Positions 1 through 8,600 of a DNA stretch of 33,638 bases are shown in pieces. The notes under the pieces are model-generated. The model was given only the letters and a program-made list of their open reading frames with translations, did no database searches and was not told the origin of the DNA. The translations under genes and the position numbers were made by a program. The number at the start of each line of letters is the position of its first letter. The first letter of the stretch is position 1. This stretch comes from CAZCJU01 sp964498965 (GTDB lineage: Bacteria > Bacillota > Clostridia > Oscillospirales > CAG-272): positions 1-33,638 of the forward strand of contig CAZCJU010000012.1 of NCBI GenBank assembly GCA_964498965.1, given 5' to 3'.

Positions 1-1037
1 TCGAGAACTTTTTCGCAATAGGTATTTGCGTCATTCCATTTGCCGTCCTCCAAAAAGAGCTGCACACGTTCGAGCAGAGGAGCAACAGCCGTTTCATTTG
101 TTTTAACGACAACCGTTTGCTTTACTTCCTGCTTTGATTTTGCATCTGAAATGACCTTGCTTATTCCTCTCACGACATCGTTAATAAAGCCTATTTTGCT
201 CATATCCTGTGCTTGCAGATGGGCAAATTCTTCCGGAAGTTCATAAGCATCCATATTACGGTAGCAAGGTATAAGAAGCTTTGAGCGGTCTTTTTGCATT
301 ATCTTCAAAAATCTTGACCACTCGTTTTTTACCCACACCGCATTGAAATATTCGGGCTTTGTACCGATAACGAGCATTACCTTAGCCGAATTGAGTGCGG
401 CGAATATAACAGGCTCATAAGCCGAGCCTAACTTACCTTCGAGTGTAATAGCGGCATAAAAGACCTTGAAGCCCTGTTGGGTAAGCTCGTAATATATATC
501 GTTTGCTATAACACTGTCTTTGGTTCTTTCGCCGCTGTCATCTGTTTCCTTATAACATATGAAAACTTCGTATGCCTCTTCTTTTTGAGCGAGTGCAAGG
601 ATATCCTTCTGAAGTTTGTCTATTTCCTTAGCCTGTTCCTCATATATTGCACGTTGGCTCAAATCCGCATATTCCATAGCCGATTTATAATCATCATCTG
701 CTATTATAGAATCATAGGACGTGCGGTGGCAGGTGGGAATTTTTTTGAACGTAGTCGGGTCATCGACATACTCTATGCCGTATTTACAGAGAATCAAGCC
801 CCAATAAGCTTCGGACTGTGTCGAATCGGCTTGAACGAGTTTTTCGTAAAGTTTTGCGGCTTTATCAAATTCGCATTTTAATCGCAGAGTATTTGCACGG
901 TTAAACAAATTCTGCATATTTTCGTCCATTGCTTTCGGGACTGTTTGTTCCGTGCCGCAGTATTCACAAGCTGCAACGGTTTCATTATTATCGATCTTCA
1001 GCGTACCGCCGCACATTTTGCACTTGAAATTTGCCAT
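1..1037 (-). CDS. Zinc-ribbon and TIR-domain protein (C-terminus off the window)
   Basis: I translated this gene directly; it has no stop inside the window, so only the first 345 residues are visible. Residues 6-27 form a four-cysteine zinc ribbon (C6, C9, C24, C27). A helical TPR-like stretch follows at about 40-150. A TIR domain occupies about 156-290, opening YEVFICYKETDDSG. The helix WVKNEW contains Glu239, which lines up with the catalytic glutamate of NAD-cleaving TIR domains such as SARM1. A new helical region (about 318-345) starts before the edge, so more TPR-like sequence is expected. The start is ATG at 1037, with GAGG upstream. The gene lies downstream of the polysaccharide locus in the same direction, separated by 149 bases. 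The TIR fold is clear. NADase activity or a defence role is inference, and a signalling or scaffold role is equally possible. Confidence 0.88.
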   Translation of the reverse strand, partial: MANFKCKMCGGTLKIDNNETVAACEYCGTEQTVPKAMDENMQNLFNRANTLRLKCEFDKAAKLYEKLVQADSTQSEAYWGLILCKYGIEYVDDPTTFKKIPTCHRTSYDSIIADDDYKSAMEYADLSQRAIYEEQAKEIDKLQKDILALAQKEEAYEVFICYKETDDSGERTKDSVIANDIYYELTQQGFKVFYAAITLEGKLGSAYEPVIFAALNSAKVMLVIGTKPEYFNAVWVKNEWSRFLKIMQKDRSKLLIPCYRNMDAYELPEEFAHLQAQDMSKIGFINDVVRGISKVISDAKSKQEVKQTVVVKTNETAVAPLLERVQLFLEDGKWNDANTYCEKVL

Positions 1038-1186
1038 AACAGAGTACCTCACTTTTTTGTTTTATATTAAATCATAAGTTGTCGTATTTTGAAAATTTAC
1101 GATTCGAAATTTATCCGCAAAGCGGGACGAACGTAATGATTAGCAAAATCCGCATTGTTGTAGCCGTAGCGAATATCGCCGTCGTT

Positions 1187-2461
1187 TTATCTGAAAAATA
1201 TCGCTTTTATTATCATTATCGAATTTTCTCTGGTAGCTTTTATAAAGAACGGCACGACGAGTGTTGTAATCACCTGTGCGATAAGTGATGCCAATGCCGC
1301 TCCCAAAGCACCCCAAACAGGGATCAGGATACAATTAAGTATCACATTCGCCGCTGCCGCCGACAGATAGATATATTTCAAATATTTTTGTCTGTCCATA
1401 CATACTATCCAAGCGTTTCTCGCCACTCCTAAATACGAAAACGCCGTATACCACGTTATTATTTTCAGCGGGCCGACTGCCGGTAAATATGCGTCGCCGT
1501 ACAGGATCTTCACCGCAAGCTTTCCGAAAATCGTAAACAACAGCGATACCGACACCGATACATAGAACACGATTGCATACAAAAGCTTGTTTTTTCTGTC
1601 AAATTCGGCTTTGTTTTTATGAAAAGCTTCCATAATCGACGGATAAAACGAGTCGATCACGGCATTTAAAACGAAGCACCACATATTGCATATCGAAACA
1701 GCTGTCGAATAGTAGCCGATCTCGGCATCGCTTATCATATGTTTAAGCATTATCTTATCGGTTTGACCGTAGATCGCGACCATTAATCCCGGCAAAATGA
1801 AATGATAACTTTTCGAAAGAAGCTTTTTTCCGTATGACAGGGAAAAAGTAAGCTTACCGCCGTTATTCTTTTTATAACAGACAAACAGAAGCACCGCCAG
1901 GCATATATAATCCACCGAAGTGGCAAACGCAAAATATGTGACGGGTTTTCGCAAGATCAGCAACACGACTTTATATCCCGATGTTACGGTATATGCAATC
2001 AGTGTCGTGATTGCCGTTATTTTGGATTGCAATTTTGCCTGAAACCGATAATTAAAGACTTCGAATATCTGAAATATAACGCCGATACTGCTCAAAGCCA
2101 CGACCGTCTGCGTTATCGTTTCTCCCGCATCCGCCACAAGCGAAATTCCGATCACAGTCAACGCCGAAAGCAGGCTCGAAGCGGCACGCAAGCCCAAAGC
2201 CGTTCCGATGATCTCACCTTCGTTTTCCGGGGCATCGACAAATTCTTTGACGATCACCGAATTTATCCCAAGCGTACATATTGATGAGAAAAAAGCGGTA
2301 TATGCGGCTGCATAGTTGATCAGGCCGTAATCGGACGGCCCCAAATATCTTGCCGTAAGCAGTCCGACTATCAAATTGATGAGCATTTGAGCCAGCTTGC
2401 CGCCGATCAACCAACCGGCGTTTTTGGCGACTTTATTATGTATAATCTGCTTGATCATCAT
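1187..2461 (-). CDS. Wzx-like polysaccharide flippase (oligosaccharide translocase)
   Basis: This is a 424-residue polytopic membrane protein of the MATE/MOP-type polysaccharide export family, with roughly a dozen hydrophobic segments. The N-terminus (GGKLAQMLINLIVGLLTARY, then LGPSDYGL) is the typical signature of Wzx-like translocases, and the length is normal. Proteins of this kind flip undecaprenyl-linked repeat units across the membrane. It is the last gene of the polysaccharide run. Its start overlaps the acetyltransferase gene by 26 bases, implying translational coupling. The start has tandem ATG codons, and AAGGAA lies just upstream of the first. The family call is secure; the exact substrate cannot be told from sequence. 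Confidence 0.9.
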   Translation of the reverse strand: MMIKQIIHNKVAKNAGWLIGGKLAQMLINLIVGLLTARYLGPSDYGLINYAAAYTAFFSSICTLGINSVIVKEFVDAPENEGEIIGTALGLRAASSLLSALTVIGISLVADAGETITQTVVALSSIGVIFQIFEVFNYRFQAKLQSKITAITTLIAYTVTSGYKVVLLILRKPVTYFAFATSVDYICLAVLLFVCYKKNNGGKLTFSLSYGKKLLSKSYHFILPGLMVAIYGQTDKIMLKHMISDAEIGYYSTAVSICNMWCFVLNAVIDSFYPSIMEAFHKNKAEFDRKNKLLYAIVFYVSVSVSLLFTIFGKLAVKILYGDAYLPAVGPLKIITWYTAFSYLGVARNAWIVCMDRQKYLKYIYLSAAAANVILNCILIPVWGALGAALASLIAQVITTLVVPFFIKATRENSIMIIKAIFFR

Positions 2462-2975
2462 TTAATTTCCTTATCAGCCTTGCCGGTACGCCTCCGACAA
2501 GCGAATTATCGGGTACGTCCTTTACGACGCAGGCACAGGCTGCGACCACACACGACTTTCCGATATTCGTTTCATTCAGCACGGTAACACGTCCGCCTAT
2601 CCAAGTTCCGTCACCCACCGATTGAACGCAATTAAAACCCTTCCCGGCACGTCGTTCGGCGGTTCCTATCAAATGTCCGCCTGTTTGAAAAGTGACCTCG
2701 GGTGCAATATCGCAGTTATTCCCTATGTACACTTGTCCGTTGCCGTTGACCTTGAAATTTTTCCCTATCCAGCAATTATCGCCGACATTCAGCTTACCCG
2801 TACATTCTATCGGACCGACGATCTTGGTATTTTCTCCGACCGAAATACCGATCGAATTAAGCAGCTTTCGTTTTGCGGAAAAATGCGAAGTTCCGACAAA
2901 AATTTTATTGACCAAAAGCAACGCACATCGCCGTTTGATCCCGTCAATATGGAATATTTTTTTAATTTTTTTCAT
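2436..2975 (-). CDS. Left-handed beta-helix (hexapeptide-repeat) acyltransferase
   Basis: The protein has 179 residues. From about residue 44 it is built of imperfect hexapeptides (for example IGISVGENTKIVG, CWIGKNF, VYIGNNCDIAP, TWIGGRVTVL, NIGKSCVVAA), the hallmark of the left-handed beta-helix fold. It ends with VVKDVPDNSLVGGVPARLI, the usual close of sugar and serine O-acetyltransferases. It probably O-acetylates a sugar of the polysaccharide repeat unit, using acetyl-CoA. It overlaps the upstream glycosyltransferase by 14 bases and the downstream flippase by 26 bases, so it is firmly inside the operon. The AAGGA upstream of its ATG is rather distant, so expression may rely on translational coupling. 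The acceptor sugar is unknown. Confidence 0.88.
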   Translation of the reverse strand: MKKIKKIFHIDGIKRRCALLLVNKIFVGTSHFSAKRKLLNSIGISVGENTKIVGPIECTGKLNVGDNCWIGKNFKVNGNGQVYIGNNCDIAPEVTFQTGGHLIGTAERRAGKGFNCVQSVGDGTWIGGRVTVLNETNIGKSCVVAACACVVKDVPDNSLVGGVPARLIRKLNDDQADYT

Positions 2976-4125
2976 TTACAGATCGATTTTCCTTAACGAT
3001 TTCGGCTTTACTGCATGGACCGTTTTCAAACAGCTCGGGTGAGCTTTCGCCTGCCGATATGCTCTGTATCAGTTGCATGAATCGCTCTGCCGCCGTTTCC
3101 GCATTCCACTGCGTGACTATAGTTTCGTATGCACATTTTCCCATTTGCCGCCGCATATTTTCGTCATCAAGCAAATGTTCGACCCCGGCGTAAAGCTCGT
3201 CCTCATTACCGCTATTGTACACAAATCCGTTCTCACCGTTTTCAAGCAGGAACGGGACGGAGCCTGCGGCACGGCTCGCTACCACGGCACAGCCGCTGTT
3301 CATAGCTTCGTTGACAACTGCACCCCAGCCTTCGTTTCGGTCGGAGGTAAAAAGAAATATTTGAGATCTTTCCATATATTCCCGTACCTGCTCCGGTTTC
3401 ATTGCACCGAGCAAGTGTATGTGATCATCAAGTCCGAGCTTGGTTATCAACTCTCTCAATTGCGATTCCATATCACCGACGCCTATCATATTCAACTCAA
3501 ACTGATAGCCGTTTTCTTTTAGGCGTTTCGCAAGTCCGACAGCCGCATCGGGGTGTTTCAGCTCCAAAAATCTACCCACCCAAAGCAACGAGTTTTTCTT
3601 TTTGTTTGCGACAAGCTCATTCACGTCGTTATATTTTTTTGTTTTCGGGAAATAGCCCCATTTATATGCTTTATCGATAAACGTGAAATGTCTTGCGTAG
3701 TCGCCGTATGTATACGCACCCGCACATAAAAGGTAAAGATTTTTATATTTTCCGAAGCGTTTGCGAAACCTTATCACTCTGAACGGAAATTTCCAAAGGG
3801 CGTATCCGTTTCTGTATATTCTTTCCGTATATTTAAAGGTAAGCGTACCTTTTTTAAGCGGCGAGGCTATCAATCGTTCCGGAGCGGAGCCGTAAATAAC
3901 AACGTCGGCTTCGTTTATTATTTTTTCGCACTTTTCCCGCTCGGACAGATAGTTCAAAACGTACTCTGGGCAATTTTTCAGCTTCCACCCCAGCTTTATC
4001 CTTTCCTCGTCCATTTTTTCGGTTTCGATAAAGGTATAATGCCCTTCAAGCTTTTCGTACATTGCATCGGAAAGTTCTTGTTGATGGTGAGTGTAATAAT
4101 TGGAAATAAAAACAACCTTTTTCAT
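2962..4125 (-). CDS. GT4-type glycosyltransferase
   Basis: This is a family-4 (GT-B fold) glycosyltransferase of 387 residues. The N-terminal half holds acceptor-domain sequence beginning KKVVFISNYYTHHQQ. The C-terminal half has the donor-binding pattern LLWVGRFLELKHPDAAV, then SDRNEGWGAVVNEAMNSGCA with the conserved acidic E-x7-E element, and ends in helices. I chose the ATG at 4125 because GAGGATC lies 7-8 bases upstream; an in-frame ATG six codons earlier has no ribosome binding site. The gene begins 10 bases after the preceding glycosyltransferase stop and overlaps the acetyltransferase. It should add one sugar to the lipid-linked repeat unit on the cytoplasmic face. The sugar and linkage cannot be read from sequence. 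Confidence 0.88.
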   Translation of the reverse strand: MKKVVFISNYYTHHQQELSDAMYEKLEGHYTFIETEKMDEERIKLGWKLKNCPEYVLNYLSEREKCEKIINEADVVIYGSAPERLIASPLKKGTLTFKYTERIYRNGYALWKFPFRVIRFRKRFGKYKNLYLLCAGAYTYGDYARHFTFIDKAYKWGYFPKTKKYNDVNELVANKKKNSLLWVGRFLELKHPDAAVGLAKRLKENGYQFELNMIGVGDMESQLRELITKLGLDDHIHLLGAMKPEQVREYMERSQIFLFTSDRNEGWGAVVNEAMNSGCAVVASRAAGSVPFLLENGENGFVYNSGNEDELYAGVEHLLDDENMRRQMGKCAYETIVTQWNAETAAERFMQLIQSISAGESSPELFENGPCSKAEIVKENRSVNEKN

Positions 4126-4135
4126 TTGCGGATCC

Positions 4136-5356
4136 TCATACATATTTGCTTCGCATCAGAAGCTCCTTATACGCATTTAAATAGCCCTCGGTCATGTTTT
4201 TCTTTGAATACAGTGCGGATGCGTTTTCGGCTATCTGTTCTCTGTTAAATTCCGAATTTCGATCCAGCATATTTTTCAATGCCTGCTCCAATGCGTCCGT
4301 ATTTCCGTACTCGACAAATTCCGTATATTCTTTTATTGCGACGGATTCCGGCCCGCCTGCCGTAAATCCGACGACCGGCGTACCGCAACAAAGGCTTTCG
4401 GCGAGCGGCATGGAGAACGTTTCTCTTTTACCCGTGATAATCGTTACGTCCGCTTCGCCGTATGCTCTCGCAAGTTGCTTCTGTGAAACGTCCGTCACAA
4501 GCCTTATGTTATTCGGCAGGTCATTGCGTGTCAAGACCGTTTCCTTTGCCGCCACGACAAAATCCGTGTTCGGCATTCTCCTTGCCAGCTCTATAACATA
4601 TGCTCCGCCTTTAGCATGACCCTCGATGTCGCTGAATTTCGCACTCACGTGTAAAACCATTCGGCGTTGTTTTTCCACATTACAATCGCAAGTGTGAAAT
4701 ATCTCTGTATTTACACCGTTAAGTATCGTAATATTGTGCATATTTCCTAAAATACATGATTGTCTGCTTCGCTCGCACAGCCAAGGCGAAACGGAAGCCA
4801 CGGTCAAATTTTCTTCGAATCCGCAAAAGGATTTTTTCATCTTTTTAAACGATAAACGCGTATTATTCAGGAAAAGACTGCGAGTGGCACTCTTAAAATC
4901 ACGACACCTTTTGCATGAAGTTTCATTCTTCCAGCTTACGCATTCATACGAATGCGGGCAATTTGCCGTAAACATGAATTCCGCATGCAAAGTGATCAGT
5001 GTTTTGATTTTTTGTTTTTTCAGCCACGAAACAAGTGCATATACATTTACAAACGAGCCGTTTATGCACTGTAAATGAACCAGATCCGGTTTTTCTTTTT
5101 TGATCACCGATTTTATTCTTATCAGCGAAAAAGGAAAGGCAATATACTCTATACCGGTAAGCTGTGCCAAGCCGCTGTTCAGCTTTGCCTCAAGCTCCGT
5201 ACACACCTTATAGACATTACTCTCCGATACTTTTTTTCCCCGTCCGTAGCATACGACGCTCTCTACATTGAAATCCGACAGGACACGGTGAATGTCGGCG
5301 GTTATTTTTCCGGTACTGCCCACATTGAAAAAATTGTTTATCTGTAATATTTTCAT
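4136..5356 (-). CDS. GT4-type glycosyltransferase with Cys-rich insert
   Basis: This GT-B glycosyltransferase of about 406 residues starts KILQINNFFNVGSTGKI, the family-4 donor-loop pattern G-S-T-G. A Cys-rich insert (NCPHSYECVSW...SCKRC) follows the TLHAEFMFT segment. The C-terminal domain carries GKRETFSMPLAESLCCGTPV. It is a paralog in outline of the enzyme at 14059-15243, which has the same GSTG opening, YGRG segment and Cys cluster. I prefer the ATG at 5356, preceded by a weak GAAAAG. An in-frame ATG at 5374 is possible but has no Shine-Dalgarno and lies inside the structured intergenic RNA. This is the first gene after that RNA, so expression of the downstream half of the locus may depend on it. 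Donor and acceptor are unknown. Confidence 0.87.
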   Translation of the reverse strand: MKILQINNFFNVGSTGKITADIHRVLSDFNVESVVCYGRGKKVSESNVYKVCTELEAKLNSGLAQLTGIEYIAFPFSLIRIKSVIKKEKPDLVHLQCINGSFVNVYALVSWLKKQKIKTLITLHAEFMFTANCPHSYECVSWKNETSCKRCRDFKSATRSLFLNNTRLSFKKMKKSFCGFEENLTVASVSPWLCERSRQSCILGNMHNITILNGVNTEIFHTCDCNVEKQRRMVLHVSAKFSDIEGHAKGGAYVIELARRMPNTDFVVAAKETVLTRNDLPNNIRLVTDVSQKQLARAYGEADVTIITGKRETFSMPLAESLCCGTPVVGFTAGGPESVAIKEYTEFVEYGNTDALEQALKNMLDRNSEFNREQIAENASALYSKKNMTEGYLNAYKELLMRSKYV

Positions 5357-5371
5357 ATCTTTTCGGTAACT

Positions 5372-5603
5372 CATAGTTGATCGAATCAGCCGGGCATTTT
5401 CGCCCGTTTACGTCGCACGCCGCGAGGAGGCTTCGATCTATGTACGACACCCCGGCTTAAAAACCGGGTCTTATAGTTATGCAGTTCAATAAGAGGTTTG
5501 TTCGTTATTCAACGCGACAAGATATCGGCATATACCGACATCATAATCGTACCGTACTTCCATATCGGATAACGAATGGAAGCCGCCGCCCATGGGGCGG
5601 CGG
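5372..5603 (-). ncRNA. Candidate structured RNA / operon leader with pseudoknot
   Basis: Read on the minus strand, this intergenic stretch holds a series of stems. They are a 9-bp GC hairpin (5583-5603), a 7-bp hairpin (5557-5563 with 5576-5582), an 8-bp hairpin with a G-U pair (5521-5542) and a 5-bp hairpin (5451-5468). Last comes an H-type pseudoknot: 5443-5448 pairs with 5412-5417 and 5432-5442 pairs with 5372-5385 (11 bp, 3-base bulge), enclosing a further 5-bp hairpin at 5391-5406. Some pairs are G-U only on the minus strand, which favours a minus-strand transcript. It sits between two genes of the polysaccharide operon, ending just before the glycosyltransferase start. I do not recognise the family. 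Antitermination leaders of polysaccharide operons (EAR-like) or IscB-type omega/HEARO RNAs are possible relatives. Pairings were found by eye. Confidence 0.4.
5583..5603 (-). terminator. GC-rich hairpin after the large surface-protein gene (weak terminator candidate)
   Basis: CCGCCGCCC and GGGCGGCGG form a perfect 9-bp stem with a 3-base loop, 12 bases past the stop codon at 5615. On the minus strand no T-tract follows, so it may be a transcript-end or mRNA-stabilising hairpin, or the first stem of the structured leader, rather than a full intrinsic terminator. Confidence 0.35.
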
Positions 5604-5614
5604 ATATTTCCGTC

Positions 5615-8600
5615 CTATTTTTTCATTTTACCGTCTTCGGCAAATTCATAATTACCGCCGGGCAACAGATCGTTGGTCTTGTAAACCCAATATGTACCCG
5701 TTGCAGCTTTGCAAGAGCTGTTGATATAATAGTAATCATCGCCGATAAGAACAAGTCCGGNNNNNNNNNNNNNNNNNNNNNNNNNNNNNNNNNNNNNNNN
5801 NNNNNNNNNNNNNNNNNNNNNNNNNNNNNNNNNNNNNNNNNNNNNNNNNNNNNNNNNNNNGCTTTGCAAGAGCTGTTGATATAATAGTAATCATCGCCGA
5901 TAAGAACAAGTCCGGCATAATCGAGCTTACTGTGTACATAATAGTACAATTCGCCGTTTTCCTCCACAAGTCCGTGAAGCATTTTGCCGTTTTCGTCAAA
6001 CCTGTAATCACCGTACGGCAACAAGCCGTTTGTTTTGGATATCGAATATGTACCGGTCACCGCCTTGCACGAGCTGTTGATATAATAATAATCGTCACCT
6101 ATAAGAATAAGTCCGGCACAATCGAGCTTACCGTTTACGTAGTAGTACAGCTCGCCGTTTTCCTCTACAAGACCTTGGAGCATTTTGCCGTTTTCGTCAA
6201 ACCTGTAATTACCGCCGGGCAACAGATCGTTGGTCTTATAAATCCAATATGTACCCGTTACCGCTTTGCAAGAGCTGTTGATATAATAGTAATCATCGCC
6301 GATAAGAACAAGTCCGGCATAATCGAGCTTACTGTGTACATAATAGTACAATTCGCCGTTTTCCTCCACAAGTCCGTGAAGCATTTTGCCGTTTTCGTCA
6401 AACCTGTAATCACCGTACGGCAACAAGCCGTTTGTTTTGGATATCGAATATGTACCGGTCACCGCCTTGCACGAGCTGTTGATATAATAATAATCGTCAC
6501 CTATAAGAATAAGTCCGGCACAATCGAGCTTACCGTTTACGTAGTAGTACAGCTCGCCGTTTTCCTCTACAAGACCTTGGAGCATTTTGCCGTTTTCGTC
6601 AAACTTGTAATTACCGCCCGGCAACAGATCGTTGGTCTTAGCCACCCAATATGTGCCGGTTACCGCCTTACAGGTACTGTTGAAGTAATAGTAATCTTCG
6701 CCGTGCTTAACCAGACCGGCATATATCTTTGTACCGTCTTGATAATAGTAAGTGCCGTCGGATTCAAAGCTGATTCCGTTTTTCGCTTTGGCGGGAGGAT
6801 TCGTCATTTTTCCGTCCGCACCGAATTCGTAATAGCCGCCGGGCAACAGATCGTTAGTCTTAGCCACCCAATATGTGCCGGTCACGGCAACGCAGTAGCT
6901 GTTGATATAATAGTAATCGTTTCCGTCCTTAATCAGTCCGGCGTACTGAGCAACGTCGTCCACGAGGTATACGATCCCTTTTTCATCATGTATCAAGCCG
7001 CTTCCGGTTATTTTCCTTTCGAGTACGCCTGTTTTTTCATTGAATACAAATGCGTACTTTTCGCCGCCGGTGGATACGGACAGCACACAAAGACCTTGTG
7101 CCAAGTGTCCGTAAGCATCAAAGTGATATGTCTTGCCCTTTGCCTCAAGCCACGAATTGTAATATGTATGACCTGCCCAATACAGTGTAAGGCAACCCGA
7201 GGGAGTACGTTCGAGAGAGCCTTCGCTCAATACGCAGTCAACAAATTTATATGTATGACCGTCGATTTTACAAATACCGTCAACTGCGGCAAATGTCGTT
7301 TTGTCAAAGTAATAATCATTTCCGTCTGCATTATACCAGCCCGATTTTTTAACACCGAGAGCAATATAATACAAATTGTTGCCTTCCGTCAGCAATCCGT
7401 TGTATGTGGTCTTATCTTCGCAAACACCGTTGTCGCCGAAGTCATAGTAATACCCGTCTATCTTATTGATTCCCGTAAGCTTTACACCGTTGTCGTAATA
7501 GCTGTTGCCGATCCAGCCGGTCGCTAAATTGCCGTCGGTGTAAAGCTTTCCTTCATGTTCGCCGTTAAAAAGCTTTTCGCAATTCGCACATTTGAAGACA
7601 CCATTGACAAGCTTATACGTATGACCCGTTGCGGGTATGATCGTACCCCAATTTACTACGGATCCGCATATCTCGCAGTAGGTCCTGCCGGTATAGCCGT
7701 TTTCGGTGCAGGTTGCGTCTTTATCGGACAGTGCGTTTTCGGTATGAATATGCGATGAAGTCTTGCCCTGCTTAACGCTTGTGGAATCCGCACTTACGAC
7801 CTCGCCTTTTTCATTGTAATAATATGATGCCCTGTAGCGATTGTTTTCGGTAATTATGTTGTATTCCGTACCTGCGAATGTATCATTTGTAGCGTCGATA
7901 TACTCAACGGCGATTCCGTTTACGACAAGCTCGATTCTGACAAGATGAGTACCGTCCGAATTCCAAACGGCGGCAGGTGTCAGGCACCAGCCCTGGTCAA
8001 CTAAGCTCGGACTATCGGTTACTCTGTTTCCGCTTATATACTTATCCATCAAATATGATTTTGTAGCCCAAATACGAACAGGTAAGGAAGCGATGACCTG
8101 TCTTCCGGTCACCTCCGTATCGCCTGTTTTTGTCAAGGTAACTGTTGCTTCGTTGCTGAATTTATCGACTGTATATGCGAGTGTAAATCCGTACAGTGTG
8201 TCCGCACCCTGAAGTTCCCATAAACTTAATGTGTCTAAGCTTATCGACATGGTTACGGATTTTACGTTCTCTACGCTTTCGGCAACTACATCGAAATATT
8301 CCACGGAATCTGCCAAGGGGAGTGTCGATTTTGAACGACGAACGACCGAAATTTCCGCAGCTTCCGAATTGACAATGAGTTTCCTTGTAATAAAGCCGGT
8401 ATTTCCGGAATTATCATCTATTTCAAATCTGAATGTATGCGAGCCGTTGCTCAGCTTCAGCTCCGCTACCGTTATCGTGCCGCTCTTATCACACGAATAC
8501 TGTGTTGACTTCAAAGCAACGCCGTCAACATAAACCTTTGCGGAATCGTAATTCAGTCCCGTATAGTTGCCGGTCAGATTTTCAGCCGCATTCGCCTTAA

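Noticed and set aside
1038..1186. Possible terminator or small gene between the TIR gene and the flippase
   Set aside because: Only a 4-bp hairpin (CCGC-aaa-GCGG) and AT-rich sequence are visible, with no convincing promoter or frame.
5217..5450. A short minus-strand frame (MSYIDRSLL...) crossing the structured intergenic RNA into the glycosyltransferase gene in another frame
   Set aside because: Only its first 34 or so codons precede the glycosyltransferase gene, and they coincide with the pseudoknot. I see no ribosome binding site, so I favour RNA over protein.
5623..5760. Alternative C-terminus of the surface protein (frame ending LPKTVK)
   Set aside because: It arises only because the 100-N placeholder shifts the frame. 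The frame ending GKMKK continues the repeat consensus exactly.
5861..6604. CRISPR-like or intergenic repeat array
   Set aside because: The repeat period is 201/402 bases, is in frame and encodes conserved protein modules; there are no short repeats with unique spacers.
5932..7527. A 531-residue plus-strand open frame with repeats opposite the surface-protein gene
   Set aside because: Its repeats are the reverse complement of the 67-residue units, so it is a shadow of the minus-strand gene.
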